From Hyalella azteca (taxonomy: Eukaryota; Arthropoda; Malacostraca; Amphipoda; Hyalellidae): a DNA stretch of 64,000 bases. The notes beneath the pieces are model-generated. The model was not told where the DNA came from, made no database searches, and was given only the letters and a program-made list of their open reading frames with translations. Of this stretch, positions 1 through 11,500 are shown one piece after another (the stretch's first letter is position 1; each line of letters starts with the position of its first letter). A program made the translations under genes and the position numbers. The stretch lies in the NCBI RefSeq assembly GCF_000764305.2, contig NW_025933371.1, forward strand, positions 1 to 64,000, written 5' to 3'.

Positions 1-43
1 AAGATGAACTTGTTGAAGCCATCGCTGTTGCTCGTTTCTTTAC

Positions 44-227
44 CTAGGAAGCTTGTGTGAGCGTCCAAGACCTCGCTGAGGCGCTGCGATGCATGTGAAA
101 TTTTGCTGGCGTCATCGTCAATATTTGGCGATTGTCTTGAATTCTTCAAGGTATCGCAGGCACGACTTTCGCACTGCCAATACCAACATGTCCGGCCCTT
201 CCAGTCAGGAAAGATCACGACGAAATT
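44..227 (-). CDS. Candidate internal exon of an unrecognised minus-strand gene
   Basis: On the minus strand a frame is open from position 227 to the window edge (75 codons, no methionine needed). It begins right after an AG (ttccag) and meets a good donor, CTAG|GTAAAG, at 44/43, so an internal exon of 184 nt is plausible. The translation has protein-like composition: FPDWKGRTCWYWQC near its start, then an acidic stretch, then SQRLSEVLDAHTSFLG. I recognise no family. The opposite strand also carries a 62-codon frame over the same bases, and the acceptor has a weak pyrimidine tract, so this is tentative. If real, the gene continues left of the window. Confidence 0.3.
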
Positions 228-701
228 CTGGAATTTTCTTGACCCATTTAAAGTCATTGAAGGTGACGATTGAATGATTGTTTCTGTCCTTCAGACGTAC
301 CTGAAGTTTTCTTTCATATTAAGAGTTTGACTGTCAGCGCACGCTTATTTCAAGTATTGTGCTCCTTGTCAATTTCAGGTGAGGCTTTTGCAGTTATAAC
401 ATTTCTAGATTTGATATACAAAAGCTCCTGCATAAAAGAAATTTAAATCATGTGTAATTTGTATGTAATTATGCTTTGAGTTATATTGTATTCACCATTT
501 CAAGATATCAATTAGGTTGAGGAGAGATTGCACGTCTTATTATTGGGAGCAGAATGAAAAGCGAGCTTCATTACAAGCGTTTATGGCAATCGCAAAGATA
601 ACAGGACCTGTATACAACTTGAATATACATAAATTTCGTTATAAAAATAACATATGTCCACAAATTTTCTTGGAGTGCGCACTGAGCAGCACTGCTTGTC
701 G
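228..701. other. Non-coding stretch
   Basis: AT-rich sequence with no convincing exon, promoter or repeat. Confidence 0.5.
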
Positions 702-877
702 CTTGTCCCTCTCAACAAGCACCACCGCTTGTCCCTCTCAACAAGCACCACCGCTTGTCCCTCTCAACAAGCTGCACCACTTGTCCCTCTCAACAAGCAC
801 CAGCGCTTGTCCCTCTCAACAAGCAGCACCGCTTGTCCCTCTCAACAAGCAGCACCGCTTGTCCCTCTCAAGCACCT
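702..877 (+). repeat. 26-bp minisatellite with a hairpin in each unit
   Basis: Nearly seven copies of a 26-bp unit start at 702, 728, 754, 780, 806, 832 and 858. Each carries GCTTGT and ACAAGC separated by CCCTCTCA, a 6-bp stem with an 8-nt loop. The variable part is the 3' end of the unit (caccaccg, cagcaccg and similar). Because 26 is not a multiple of three, all three forward frames read the same 26-residue cycle, which explains the two overlapping long open frames here. I do not regard those as genes. Confidence 0.9.
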
Positions 878-3800
878 CTCAGCAAGCAACCACTCTAGGC
901 AGGCGCTGCAATCAGAGACAACCCTGCCAGAGACCGTGTTTACAAACACGTTCAGCTGCAGCCGAGGCGCCAAGCAGGGGTTTAGTGACCTCTTCTCGTC
1001 AGTCTTTGCCTTCAAAAAAGTGATAGAAAAAGCAATACAATATACTTACCTGGGTCTATACTTTCAAAAAAAGTTAAGAGATCGTAAGTTCATCAGCTAA
1101 TCATTGACGGCCTTTCAAGTCAAATCCACCAATCATAGACGAGAAAATAGAGCGTAAGTACTTACGTTCACTTAGCGAGTTTTGAAAGTATGGCCCCTGT
1201 CTGATATCCATGTTCGTGACCCTAGCCACGATGTGGCCTAATCTTCCGGTGACTCGTGAAAAATTTGATTGTTTTCAAATAAATAATAGGATACATACAA
1301 ATAACGTGTCAAGAACCTTGAAGCGTTTTCCGAAAGCTCAAATGCCTTACATAATTTGTCTTCCTTTTCTTAAACAGTATATATATATATGAGTTTTTTA
1401 ATAATTATTTGAAATGATTTTTCTGGCTAAAATATCGAGCTAAATGATACCAGCTTCACGTGTTCCACATGCAGCGGGCGAAATTAACTCGCACCTTGCG
1501 TCCTGTTGCCTTTTTGAGAGGACGGTTCGAAAATATGGAGGTAGTCGCCATCCAGAGAATGGATGAGAATAAAATACGTAATTCATTCTATAATTTTGTA
1601 TAAAAGTAACTAATTTTTAATGAATAAAAATTTAATATATTTCCAATGGGAGTATTTATTTTCTAATTTAGGCCCCATCTTAGCGCCATATTCCTGAGTT
1701 GACGCCATAGCTCTGCACCTCGTTTGAATGTCTCTCTGTGTTGTAATCAACCTTATCTTTGTCCCGGATATCTGTTCAACCTCCCTCCTTCAACCCCCGA
1801 GACTTGAACGTCAAATTTGAGCTACTTTTTGATGTTCATGAAATAACGAGTTCTTTTATAGTGACTTCCAAATATTACAGTCATAAAGTTTAAACGCTGA
1901 GTATGCGATTGTGAAAGATCACATTCTTCCTTACCCTGAAGGCATTTTGGTCTTTGCTTACTTAGTTTGCTGGTAGCGTCGTCAGGATGTCGAATTAAAG
2001 TGAGTCAGCCCTTGCAGTCCGTTCACCATTCATGTTGATCTTGATGATTGCGCAACAGTGACATTCTCGGTGATTTCTCCTTATATTTTTTTCGCTATTT
2101 TCACCGCCACGATGAAGAAAAATTATGGGTTCTATAGCCTCACTTATGGCCAAATATTATCAAATCATTGATAAATTCCGGAATACAAACTGTCATAGCA
2201 TTCCAGCAGCTCGCTTTTCAAAGATTATTTTACTTATTTGTGCTAAACACTTTTTTATATTATTATTAAATTATTTCAACAAATTTGTTTTGGTCTAAAT
2301 TATGAAGGAATTGCAAATCATATTTATGCTATTACTGAACGACCTCCTTGATAGGTTAGCATGATACGATATGCGTTCGTGAAACTTGAGGATGTCAGAC
2401 ATGAATCAGGGAAGTTGATGTATCCTAAAGCTTATTTAATTTCTCTCAATAAATGCTCTCATGCAGCTGTGACATGCAGAGGGATTCCCGCTAAGCGGGA
2501 AATATGTGATACAGTATCCATTGTACGAGTCCATGTGTCATTTCTGTACATTGACGCATGTTTGAATTTGCTTCTTGTACAGATATATTGACAATTACGA
2601 ACGCAATAAAATATCTAGCATATAGATAGTCACAAAATATATAATGGGGCATTAACTATATACATGAACACCAAAATAATAGGCTCACGCTGGGGCAAAT
2701 CTAGAACCATACTTCTTTTTCGTAAGTAAATGACATTTAGATATTCGCCAGGAAAGTATAATAGATACGACTACATTACAACCGTTTAGATGAAAGGAGT
2801 ATTTAAGGTCATTAGAATGCTTGGCTCTTGATGTTAATTGGTGTCGTATGCTGCCATGTTCATCTTTATATTTATGAGGAACATCTCTGTGCTTCATTCA
2901 TCCGCAGAACAACTAAGTCTTAAATGAAAATATAGCGTTGCTGCGTGGTTGTCGGGTATGAAATTGTTATTTTCTTGGCTGTACATTCACAACCACCTGG
3001 CTGTAAAACAAGGCCTTCTAGCTTGAAATAATGACGTTATTTATTGAAATAAATATTGGTGCAGAGTGGTCATTCGTGTGTGCAAGGTTTGTTATTCTGT
3101 CAGCCACTTCACACCCACCAATGTTAATTTAACAATGTTAACATTTAATTAATAATCTCAAGTCACGCCTGGCATAAAAGTTCCTAAATTAATTACCTTT
3201 ACTTTCGAAACTACAACGTCTGTTCAAATTCAAGCATTTGCACATTCGGAATGTTTCACGTCATAGTCAAGAAAGTTAATATTTTTTCACAATTAACTCA
3301 GCAACAATTCTGTGTAAAAATACATATAAGTTGTTATTGTAAAGGCAGGACGTATATGTAAGTCTATCTATAAATTTTACCTCTCTGCAGCTCATGCTAA
3401 TTGTCCGCTCCCCATGCATGAGTGCTTTTATATACTGTAAATATATATGTATATCTACATGCATGAGTGACTGTAAACTTTAATTGATCGTAAATATGAT
3501 TAACAAAATTTTTTGGACAAGTTAGACTTCATTAGCTAAATTATAAAATAACAAGTTTTAAATAATCTTGTATAAAGTTAAACTGCTAATTATCACGCAA
3601 TTTGATTGCCTTAATAAGAAACATGCGTGTTCATATTTATCTGAAGAAAATTTTCCTGTTGTAATTTTTATTGACTTTTCCTCATACAATTAACCCACAA
3701 AACGACGGCACGTGTGTTCCTCATCACATCACACGTTCGTATCTATTATAGTGTCAAGTTTCTAGCCTCCGAGGTTTTTTCTTGGCTTCAGATAATCTTC

Positions 3801-4229
3801 TTCAGAAGCAGTTAACTTTGATGCGCTGATGATAATAAATCATATAGCAGGCACTTAATTCGCTATTTATATCGCTCTAATACTTGATAATATTCAGGCG
3901 TAGCGTATATTTTTTCTTTAAATCAGGTTATGTTTATCGAATTTTTGTCTCCGTAAATAGAGGTGTTCCGATCGTTTTTCACTTCTATGGAGTTCTCAGA
4001 ATCACGTGTGGAAGCCGAACGAAAAATTACATAACATTCGAGTAAAAAAAATCTTCCAATGCAATCCTGAGCATCAATGTAGCATGAACAAAGTGACTCT
4101 CTATTTCAGACGTAAAACAAATATTGAACGCTCGCGAAAAATAATTGTAAATGTTATAGTAATAGTGAAAATAATATTGAAAGCAATATTGAATTATAGT
4201 GAATGAATAACTCAGTAACCGTGTAGTAC
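878..4229. other. Non-coding stretch
   Basis: AT-rich, with no recognisable gene. A 44-codon frame at 1470-1604 has no supporting homology. At 2485-2501 there is a near-perfect dyad, TTCCCGCT-A-AGCGGGAA, resembling two opposed E2F-like half sites, with nothing nearby to regulate. Confidence 0.5.
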
Positions 4230-4239
4230 CTCCACGAGT

Positions 4240-4500
4240 ATTTTTTTTAATTTTTTTTAAAAAAAATATCTCAGAAACAAAACCTGAAATGGTAAGCAAC
4301 AAAAACAAGCAAGCCAAAATTCAAAGTTCCAAGAACCTCAAAAAGGCCCCAAATTAAAGGTTGGAATTTTGAAGAAAAAAAAAAAAAAAACAAAACAAAC
4401 CAAAAAAAAACGGGGAAAAAAAATTGGAAAAATAAAAGTAAAAGGAAAAAAAAAATGAAAAACAAAAAGGAAATAAAAGGAAAGAAAAAACCAAGAAACC
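4240..4500. repeat. Poly-A/poly-T low-complexity tract
   Basis: A T-run/A-run dyad at 4242-4267 is followed by about 130 bp of interrupted A-runs (4374-4497). Read backwards this gives a Phe-rich artefact frame. Confidence 0.85.
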
Positions 4501-4837
4501 GTGAAACAACCCCACAAAACATAGGATTGTGTGGCATTCACCGCCGCTAGCCGGTGCACATCACAATGCAGCCAGTAATCCTCATGCAGGATGTGACCAT
4601 CAAGCCTGAATGGTCGCATTGTAACCTTCTTTGTGCAGCGCACTGCACGAAAAAAGCCTTGCGTGTGGTGTGCCATGCTTGATGCGTGGTTAGTATAAGG
4701 TTCAGGATATATAACTCTTCATTTGGACCTTGTCAACTCAGCAGGCAGTGATTTACATACGGGATGAAAAGGTTGAATGTGAAGGATGAATGTCACTCCT
4801 TGCCGCACACTGGGTTGTGCATCAAACACTTTCAAAT

Positions 4838-4926
4838 CTATATTAATCTATATAGATTATATTATATTAATATATTATATTAATATTATATTAATCTATA
4901 TATCGATATTAATCTATATAATTATG
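4838..4926. repeat. AT-rich imperfect tandem/palindromic tract
   Basis: Reiterated tatattaatcta and attatatta motifs form overlapping dyads. This is simple sequence with no gene. Confidence 0.8.
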
Positions 4927-5329
4927 AAATGGAGGCAGAAATCAAATGAGTTTGTTTTAAAATTCTTCTCATGCTCGGCAGCTTCAGCCTTATATGTATT
5001 TTTGACCCAAGTTACAATTGCCAAGTCGTAAGACGTCTCCTGACAAGGACAGACAATTAAGGACCTAATCGATCGTACACGTTGGGCAAGAGCTCAGGAT
5101 CATACTAAGTTTTTTAATCACTATTGTCGTCATGAATCAATTGGTGACTCACAGGGTGTTTCTGGAATTTCATAGCATGTTTAAGGTGCCGCCTATAGAA
5201 CGCAATATAGCCGGAAGAAACTGAGGCATATTAGTTCGTAAATGAATATATTTCATAATGCTAATTAGGAAGCAAGTGTAGAGAAACTAAAACGGGTAAG
5301 CTTTTGACAATTTTTACCTTAACACCTGA

Positions 5330-5436
5330 TTACTATAGTATAATAATATAATGGTATAATATAGTATTATACTATTAAGCGAGTATTATACGATATTATT
5401 ATAGTAAAGTATAATATAGTATAATAATACTTACTT
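5330..5436. repeat. AT-rich palindromic tract
   Basis: About 105 bp built from tataata, tatagta and tactata motifs in both orientations around gcgag, so it can fold back on itself. Confidence 0.75.
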
Positions 5437-5865
5437 CGCACAAATAAGACCCACTTACATAAAAAATGTCACTTATATACTGGAATTTTGTGCGTGCGAT
5501 TTGAACCGAAATTTTCTCTAACGAAACATTTTTCATGCAGCAATAGCTAAATGCCTAAACTTTGCTAACCAATTAGTTATATTTGATTTTCTGCGCAATA
5601 GCTAACAAGGATCGCCAAAGTTAATATCTCTGATGCTGCAAGCAAATAAAATCTTTACATCGTACGCTTGTTTCGAACTCTTGTAGAACTGCTTGACCGC
5701 CACATTAACTTCGTCTCTACATTATAAGATCGAAAGCTTTCAAGGATGCTCCACTTTTGGAGTTCATTCGTCGTTATCCCAAGTTTTCTTGAATTGTTTG
5801 TGCTTCCTTTGGCGGCCTGCCTCGACTTGGCCTATGAATGGATGTGGCCTTGGCCTTCATTGGCC

Positions 5866-5945
5866 ATGACAATTAGCTTGCGTGCCTTACTGACAGACGA
5901 GGGTTATAAAAGGAGGATTTTGCTGTCGCTATCAAGCATTTAAAT
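5866..5945 (+). promoter_or_regulatory. TATA-containing promoter-like site
   Basis: A strong TATA-like motif, GGTTATAAAAGGAGG, lies at about 5901-5915. An ATTGGCC (inverted CCAAT type) lies upstream near 5860. A TCAAGC initiator-like sequence is about 27 bp downstream. I see no coding exon that it obviously serves, so this is motif matching only. Confidence 0.2.
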
Positions 5946-7627
5946 CCAGGCTCCGGATGTCGGGTGATCAGGAAGATGCATATCAACCTGTCAGCGCACA
6001 AGATGATTATAATATCTCGCTTGATTGCAAACTTGAAAATTGTTTAAATGTCTATGCTGATTTATGCCAAAAAATAACTTAGAAAGCGTCAATCGTCATG
6101 AAAATGCATTACATCTTGCGAAGTCATTTAAGGCAATACGAGTGAACGACTACAAACTCAGATATAAAGTTCTTCCAGAAGCTCACTGCAGCAAATGGGA
6201 TGCATTCATGAAAATATGTCATGATATAAAATCATAATTTATTAAGAATGACGAAGAAACTAATCACATCTTCAGAAATAAGGAGTTCGATCATTTTCAT
6301 TCGTTGCCGTATGGAAAAATTTGACAGGTCCATAGCGGAAGCACACGAAGTTCGTGTTTGCAACTCCTTAGGCGAAGGTCTTACGTTTTTTTCTCTCGCT
6401 AAACTCACACTACATAATTCCCGTTGCTGCATAACATCAGGAACTTCTGTAACAAATTTGTTCTGAAATGGATTGAGTGAATTACTCATACCCTCCAAGT
6501 TAACTGTTAATCATCGTCGAATGTATAATTGTGGTCTATATGTTGAATCGTTTGAGAGAGTAAGAGCGCTCTACATCACATTTAATATTCAAAATAACTT
6601 TCTCAAATAGAAGAATAATTAAAAGTTCAAGCTCACAATATTCATATGGATGTCGCATACCGTTGTACGCGGCAAAGTAGATAATCAGTTTTTAAAGATC
6701 CTTGTACAAAAAAAACGATTATTAAAAAATTAAATACAAGAAAAAAATATTTTTCTCTTAACCAACTTTCTCTTTATGTTTATGGATAATTCAATAATAA
6801 ATATACTAATACGCTTCCACCGTGTACAGTGGCCACTTATGTAACAGAACAGCAACGTTGAACATGTCAGCAATTGGATGCTGTCGAAACTATTGCATAA
6901 CACATTAAAAGACTTCTTCGTGAATCAATTTTTTAATGAATGAAATTCACATTTAGTTCGAATTTTTCAATAGAAATTAGTCATCGGCTTTTTCATTAGA
7001 AATTAGTATGGCATTAGTATCCAAGTGTGGTTGTCCCATATCTCAAGAGCCCGTATCTTTGAGTGACTCCACTCCCACGATACAAAAAATTTGTAATAAT
7101 GTCTTATTTTTTAATTCATTGCTATCATTTTTGTTTGAAGTAATCGATATGATTAGGAGCAATCGGCTTGCCAAGGCAGACATCGAAGAAGGAAGATCCC
7201 GCCATTTTTTGTACGACCGCATTCGATAACCAAGATGATATTGATTGCTAAAGTAATATTAATCATAATGTCTGCTGGTTATCTTATATACTTGATGCTC
7301 ACTTCAGTGCAGATCGAGTGTGTCGCCATTGACTTTATTTAGCAATGACGTCTGTATAAGATACTGCGTATTGCAGGCGCTCTTATATAACTATCGGTGA
7401 ATTGAAAAGTCATGCATTTTTCACTTATACTCAGCCTTTTTTCAATCGCTCTTAAAGAATGAAGGATACATTAATTAGATACAGTTTTTGTTTTAAACAA
7501 TTTAAATCATTTCAACTGGACCCGAATACTGATATGTGTCGGTGGGAGGCACTGCACTCTATGCTGGGTTTACACACCTGAACACACAAGCGTGCGTGAG
7601 TCACTGAGTGGAGTCAATGCGTCAGTA
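5946..7627. other. Non-coding stretch
   Basis: AT-rich. Two antisense-overlapping short frames at 6232-6498 have no recognisable content. Confidence 0.5.
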
Positions 7628-7790
7628 ACAACGGTATCTTCGCATCTCGATATAAGGCATCAGTATCTTAGAATCCAGTTCAAGCAAGGGTATCTTCAAA
7701 TTCCGATACAAGCATTGGTGTCTTGGCATCTTGATGCAAGCATAGCATCGGTATCATTGAATTCTGATATAAGCACCAGTGTATTTTAAA
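7628..7790. repeat. Degenerate ~29-bp tandem repeat
   Basis: Five to six diverged units share the pattern GGTATCTT..(AATTC/CATCT)..GATA(T/C)AAGCA. Spacing varies by a few bases, so this is an old decayed minisatellite. Confidence 0.6.
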
Positions 7791-7966
7791 GTGAAGTCGC
7801 GATGCACGCATCACTATCTTCAATGTCTCAAGCTTTCCGTAAGAAATAATTAAGAATGGATTATATTATGAACTGCTCTGATGACTCAATCGTTTTCGGT
7901 AATTGATTTAAATAATACTCAAATAAATTTTTATTTTCATCTGAGAATTAATCTCATAATAACCAG

Positions 7967-8525
7967 TCGCGTTCATTTCATACAGAATTCAAATATTAAC
8001 GAAATTGTCTGAATTAAAGTGTGCGATTATCTCGAATGAGATGACCAGTATCTCGTCTAGTAGTCATTAATCACCTGTATATATATAGTCGCATTCATCT
8101 CATACGGAAATAAAAAAAATCCTAAATTAAAAAATTGAAGTGGTTCATCTTCCCGGTGAGATGGCGCGTATCTCGTTTAACAATCACCAGTTCATAAGGT
8201 TGCATTCATTTCATACGGAACTAAAAAATTTTCAAATATGTTGAATTGAAGAGAGTGATTTCCCGATTAAGATGACGAGTATCGTGCCTAATAATCACCT
8301 GGGATAATCACATTCATTTCATACGAAACTGTAAAAATTGCCAGTACTAATCAATTGTAGAGAATAATTTTCAAGATAGATACGAATATCTGGTCTACTG
8401 ATCACCTGGTATATGCCACATTCATTTCATACTGAACTCAAAAATTTGCCAAAATTAATTAATTGTAGAGAATGATTTTCAAGATAGATATGAATATCTC
8501 GTCTACTGATCACCTTGTATATAAG
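7967..8525. repeat. Five-copy satellite, unit ~110 bp
   Basis: Five diverged head-to-tail units begin with a shared CATTCATTTCATAC motif at about 7970, 8091, 8202, 8310 and 8418. Each contains later shared blocks: aattgaag/aattgtag, then gatgac..gagtatct, then aatcacctg. Unit lengths are about 120, 111, 108 and 108 bp. The last two copies are the most alike, suggesting growth at that end. Confidence 0.85.
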
Positions 8526-11500
8526 ATGAGACAGCGCAGGCTCACTATCATCCTTGAGAGACATGAGAGCAGCTGGCTTCTATTTAGGTCTGTTGTGATA
8601 TCGCGCACAGCTCGGGCCAGAAATATCGTCAGGCTGAGGCCAGCTCAAGGGCCACGTTCGTACCCGAGACTATTAAGTTCAACCATCGTTGGTTTGAAAT
8701 AATTATTTATATGTTTTATTTTTATGAGATTATAAAATCTTCTATGAAGCCGTTCTGAATTGTATTTAATTGTAAACTAGAATATTTTTCTCAGAGCCTC
8801 GTTGTTTGTTCCTAATCATTCGGTTCAATGAATGGAAGTGAATTCATAGCGAAAAAAATTCATTTGTTTCCCGACTGAATGGTTGATTTTTGTCGGCGCT
8901 AAGATCAGGGTTTTAAATGTTAGTTGAATTGTTTGTTATATACAATATTTGCACCTTAATTAATCATCCATTACTCTGATTATATAACTCTTGGCTTTTA
9001 GAAATCCCCTTAATCCGAATATCTCCTAATAGAAGCGAATGATAATAAGAAAAGACCTCTTCGAACTCGCATTTAATATAGAATACTCCTTCAACTTTTC
9101 AACTTTTTTCAACGTTGGTTCAATGTACTCAATAAAATAAAATATTTGCATGCAAACCCTTCTTCCCCCCATGTTGTGTTATGCCATATATTTTTGCCAC
9201 AAAAAAAATCAGCATCACCCAGGTAACCTCCCGGCCGTTGCCAGATGCAGGCGTGGATTCGCGCTCGAGCATCGGCCATAATTTTATATTAACAGGCGGC
9301 TCGAAATACCCTAAGTTTTAAAAATTTATGATAAATATTTCTGGAAGATAGAGGTAAATTTAGGGATTGAATTTTACGAATTACACTTTTATACCTACTT
9401 TTTCAATACTTATTTCATTTGCAGATGGAAGAACTTCATGACACGTGCACACGATTGCTGCGAATTGTCAGTGCCAATAATTAAATAATTAAATTAAATA
9501 AATTAAACTTAGAAAAATAATGATGCAATAGCACGAGCTCTAAGCTACGAGGGACTCAATGACTGTTGTTCTCAACGACGTCGCCTTGACTCCAATATCT
9601 TGCTTGCATGCGTTTCGTAAATTAAAGAGACTACACGAATCTCTGACGGTATCGTGGTAGAAGTGTCGTGTAGGTTATCAGTATCATAAACATGTGTATT
9701 GTTACGAGGCGTATGCTAAAGCGACTGCAATATCACTTCTATAACTTCTGATTCGAGTCTTGGGCAAACTCATTTAAATGTATTGTGTACCAATATTTTC
9801 AGTTCCCTATTTACCTTTTGTGAGGAAAATATTTTTGCCAATCGAGAAGATTATTGTAGTAAAATTATAAAGAAGATTAACTAAAATGTATTTAAATAAT
9901 TAAAAAAGTAGGGAACTGGTGACTTGAAGCGCTTGTGCAATTTTATGGAGAGAATTTTTTCTGCAGAGAAATTTATTATACGCTGATATGAAAGGGAACT
10001 TATGACAAGGCAAAACTGATGCATTTTTTGCAGGCTTTGCAATTCTAAAATTAAGAGTAAGTTGGTTCAAGGAGTAGTGAGATATGCAATTAAAGCACTT
10101 GCGTCTGAAATCACGATTCTACTTAATCGTTTTGAATTTTTCGTATCGATCGACACGTTTGAACTGACATCACTGAACATACGAGTAATTATATAAACTA
10201 GATATTTTTAGAATGCCATAATCTTGTCAGGTAGTTCTTAATTTCCTGCTCTTTAAGTATTCACCGTAAGTGTTTACGAAAATTATGCATTTTCATTAGT
10301 GTGATCACTTGAATTTAATTTTATACAATTTATCCGCATGCAGTCCGCTATGTCTTCGCCTCTTTACTTCATGCGATCTTTTAAGTCGCAGTACCTTGAT
10401 CTGAGGTGTTAGGCCTTTTCTTAAATCTTACGGCCAAAATGTTTATCTGAAAAACAAATTTTCTTTTTTATTGACATGATAGTCCGTTGACCTAGGATCG
10501 TTATCTCCCCGATCTTATCGCACGTTTTTTCTAACCTACTTCGCTCCTGGTCGCAGGATGATAAAGTGTTCCTAAGCGCATATGGTAATAAAATATATTA
10601 CTGAATAAATTTGTTGAATGCATCGCCTATTGTACTCTCTCAATAACTACAAATTAATTAAATGAATGGAATAAATTCTGCTATTTTTTTGCCGTCAGAG
10701 GGGGCTACCAAATATTTTGAAAAAATTAAAATCCGAAAATTTATGCTTATTTCAGATGATTTCATAAACGTTAAATAATATGAGATATTTATACTCATTT
10801 CTGTAATGATATAAAATAAGATATTTTTATTCCTGATTACGAATGCATCTCTGACTGAATGAATACTCAGTGAAGAATATTCCCGTTTTCTCTTATATTA
10901 TTCTGTACGCACCCCGAGGAACACAGGTTAAACGGTCCCTGCATTCAACGTTTCTTGTGGAAATTTTCAATGAACGCTCAGGCACAGTTGCTAACGGGAG
11001 TTGTACGTGCTTATTACAAATGACATTTTTACTAAAAAATGTTTTAAAAAATACAAATTACAAGCAAGTATTTCGGCGAAGTGAAAAATAAGAAATTGTT
11101 ATGATTCTGCAGATTTTTTATTTACAATAGCAAAAGACACTGAAATGTTGTCTAATTTTGCAGTGAGAAGAAATTGAGTTAAAGAGCATGCAAATAATGT
11201 TTAAATAAATACAGTCATTCGTGTAGAAACGTGCTTAGGTTTAATGAGAGAAGGAACTTGATCTGCACGCAGCGCCGATATGTGAAGAGGCTGAGTAGAC
11301 CAGGCAGCTCGTTATGTATGCCTAAGTCCATGACCTCAGAGATAAACTAGAAAGTCTTCTTTAGTTACTAGTGATCTCTCATAACGTATAACTCTTGTTT
11401 TACGCTCGTATTAACGATCTTGTATTAAGGCCCTCTAGCAGTAACGAAGCTTCCGTCCAGAAATCGATGCAACTCAATGCACTTGCAGCATTTACGGGGC

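Noticed and set aside
517..1100. Two overlapping frames of 148-168 codons
   Set aside because: They are produced by the 26-bp minisatellite, which lacks stops in every forward frame; no domain outside the array.
4271..4676. Phe/Leu-rich minus-strand frames
   Set aside because: Artefacts of antisense poly-A tracts.
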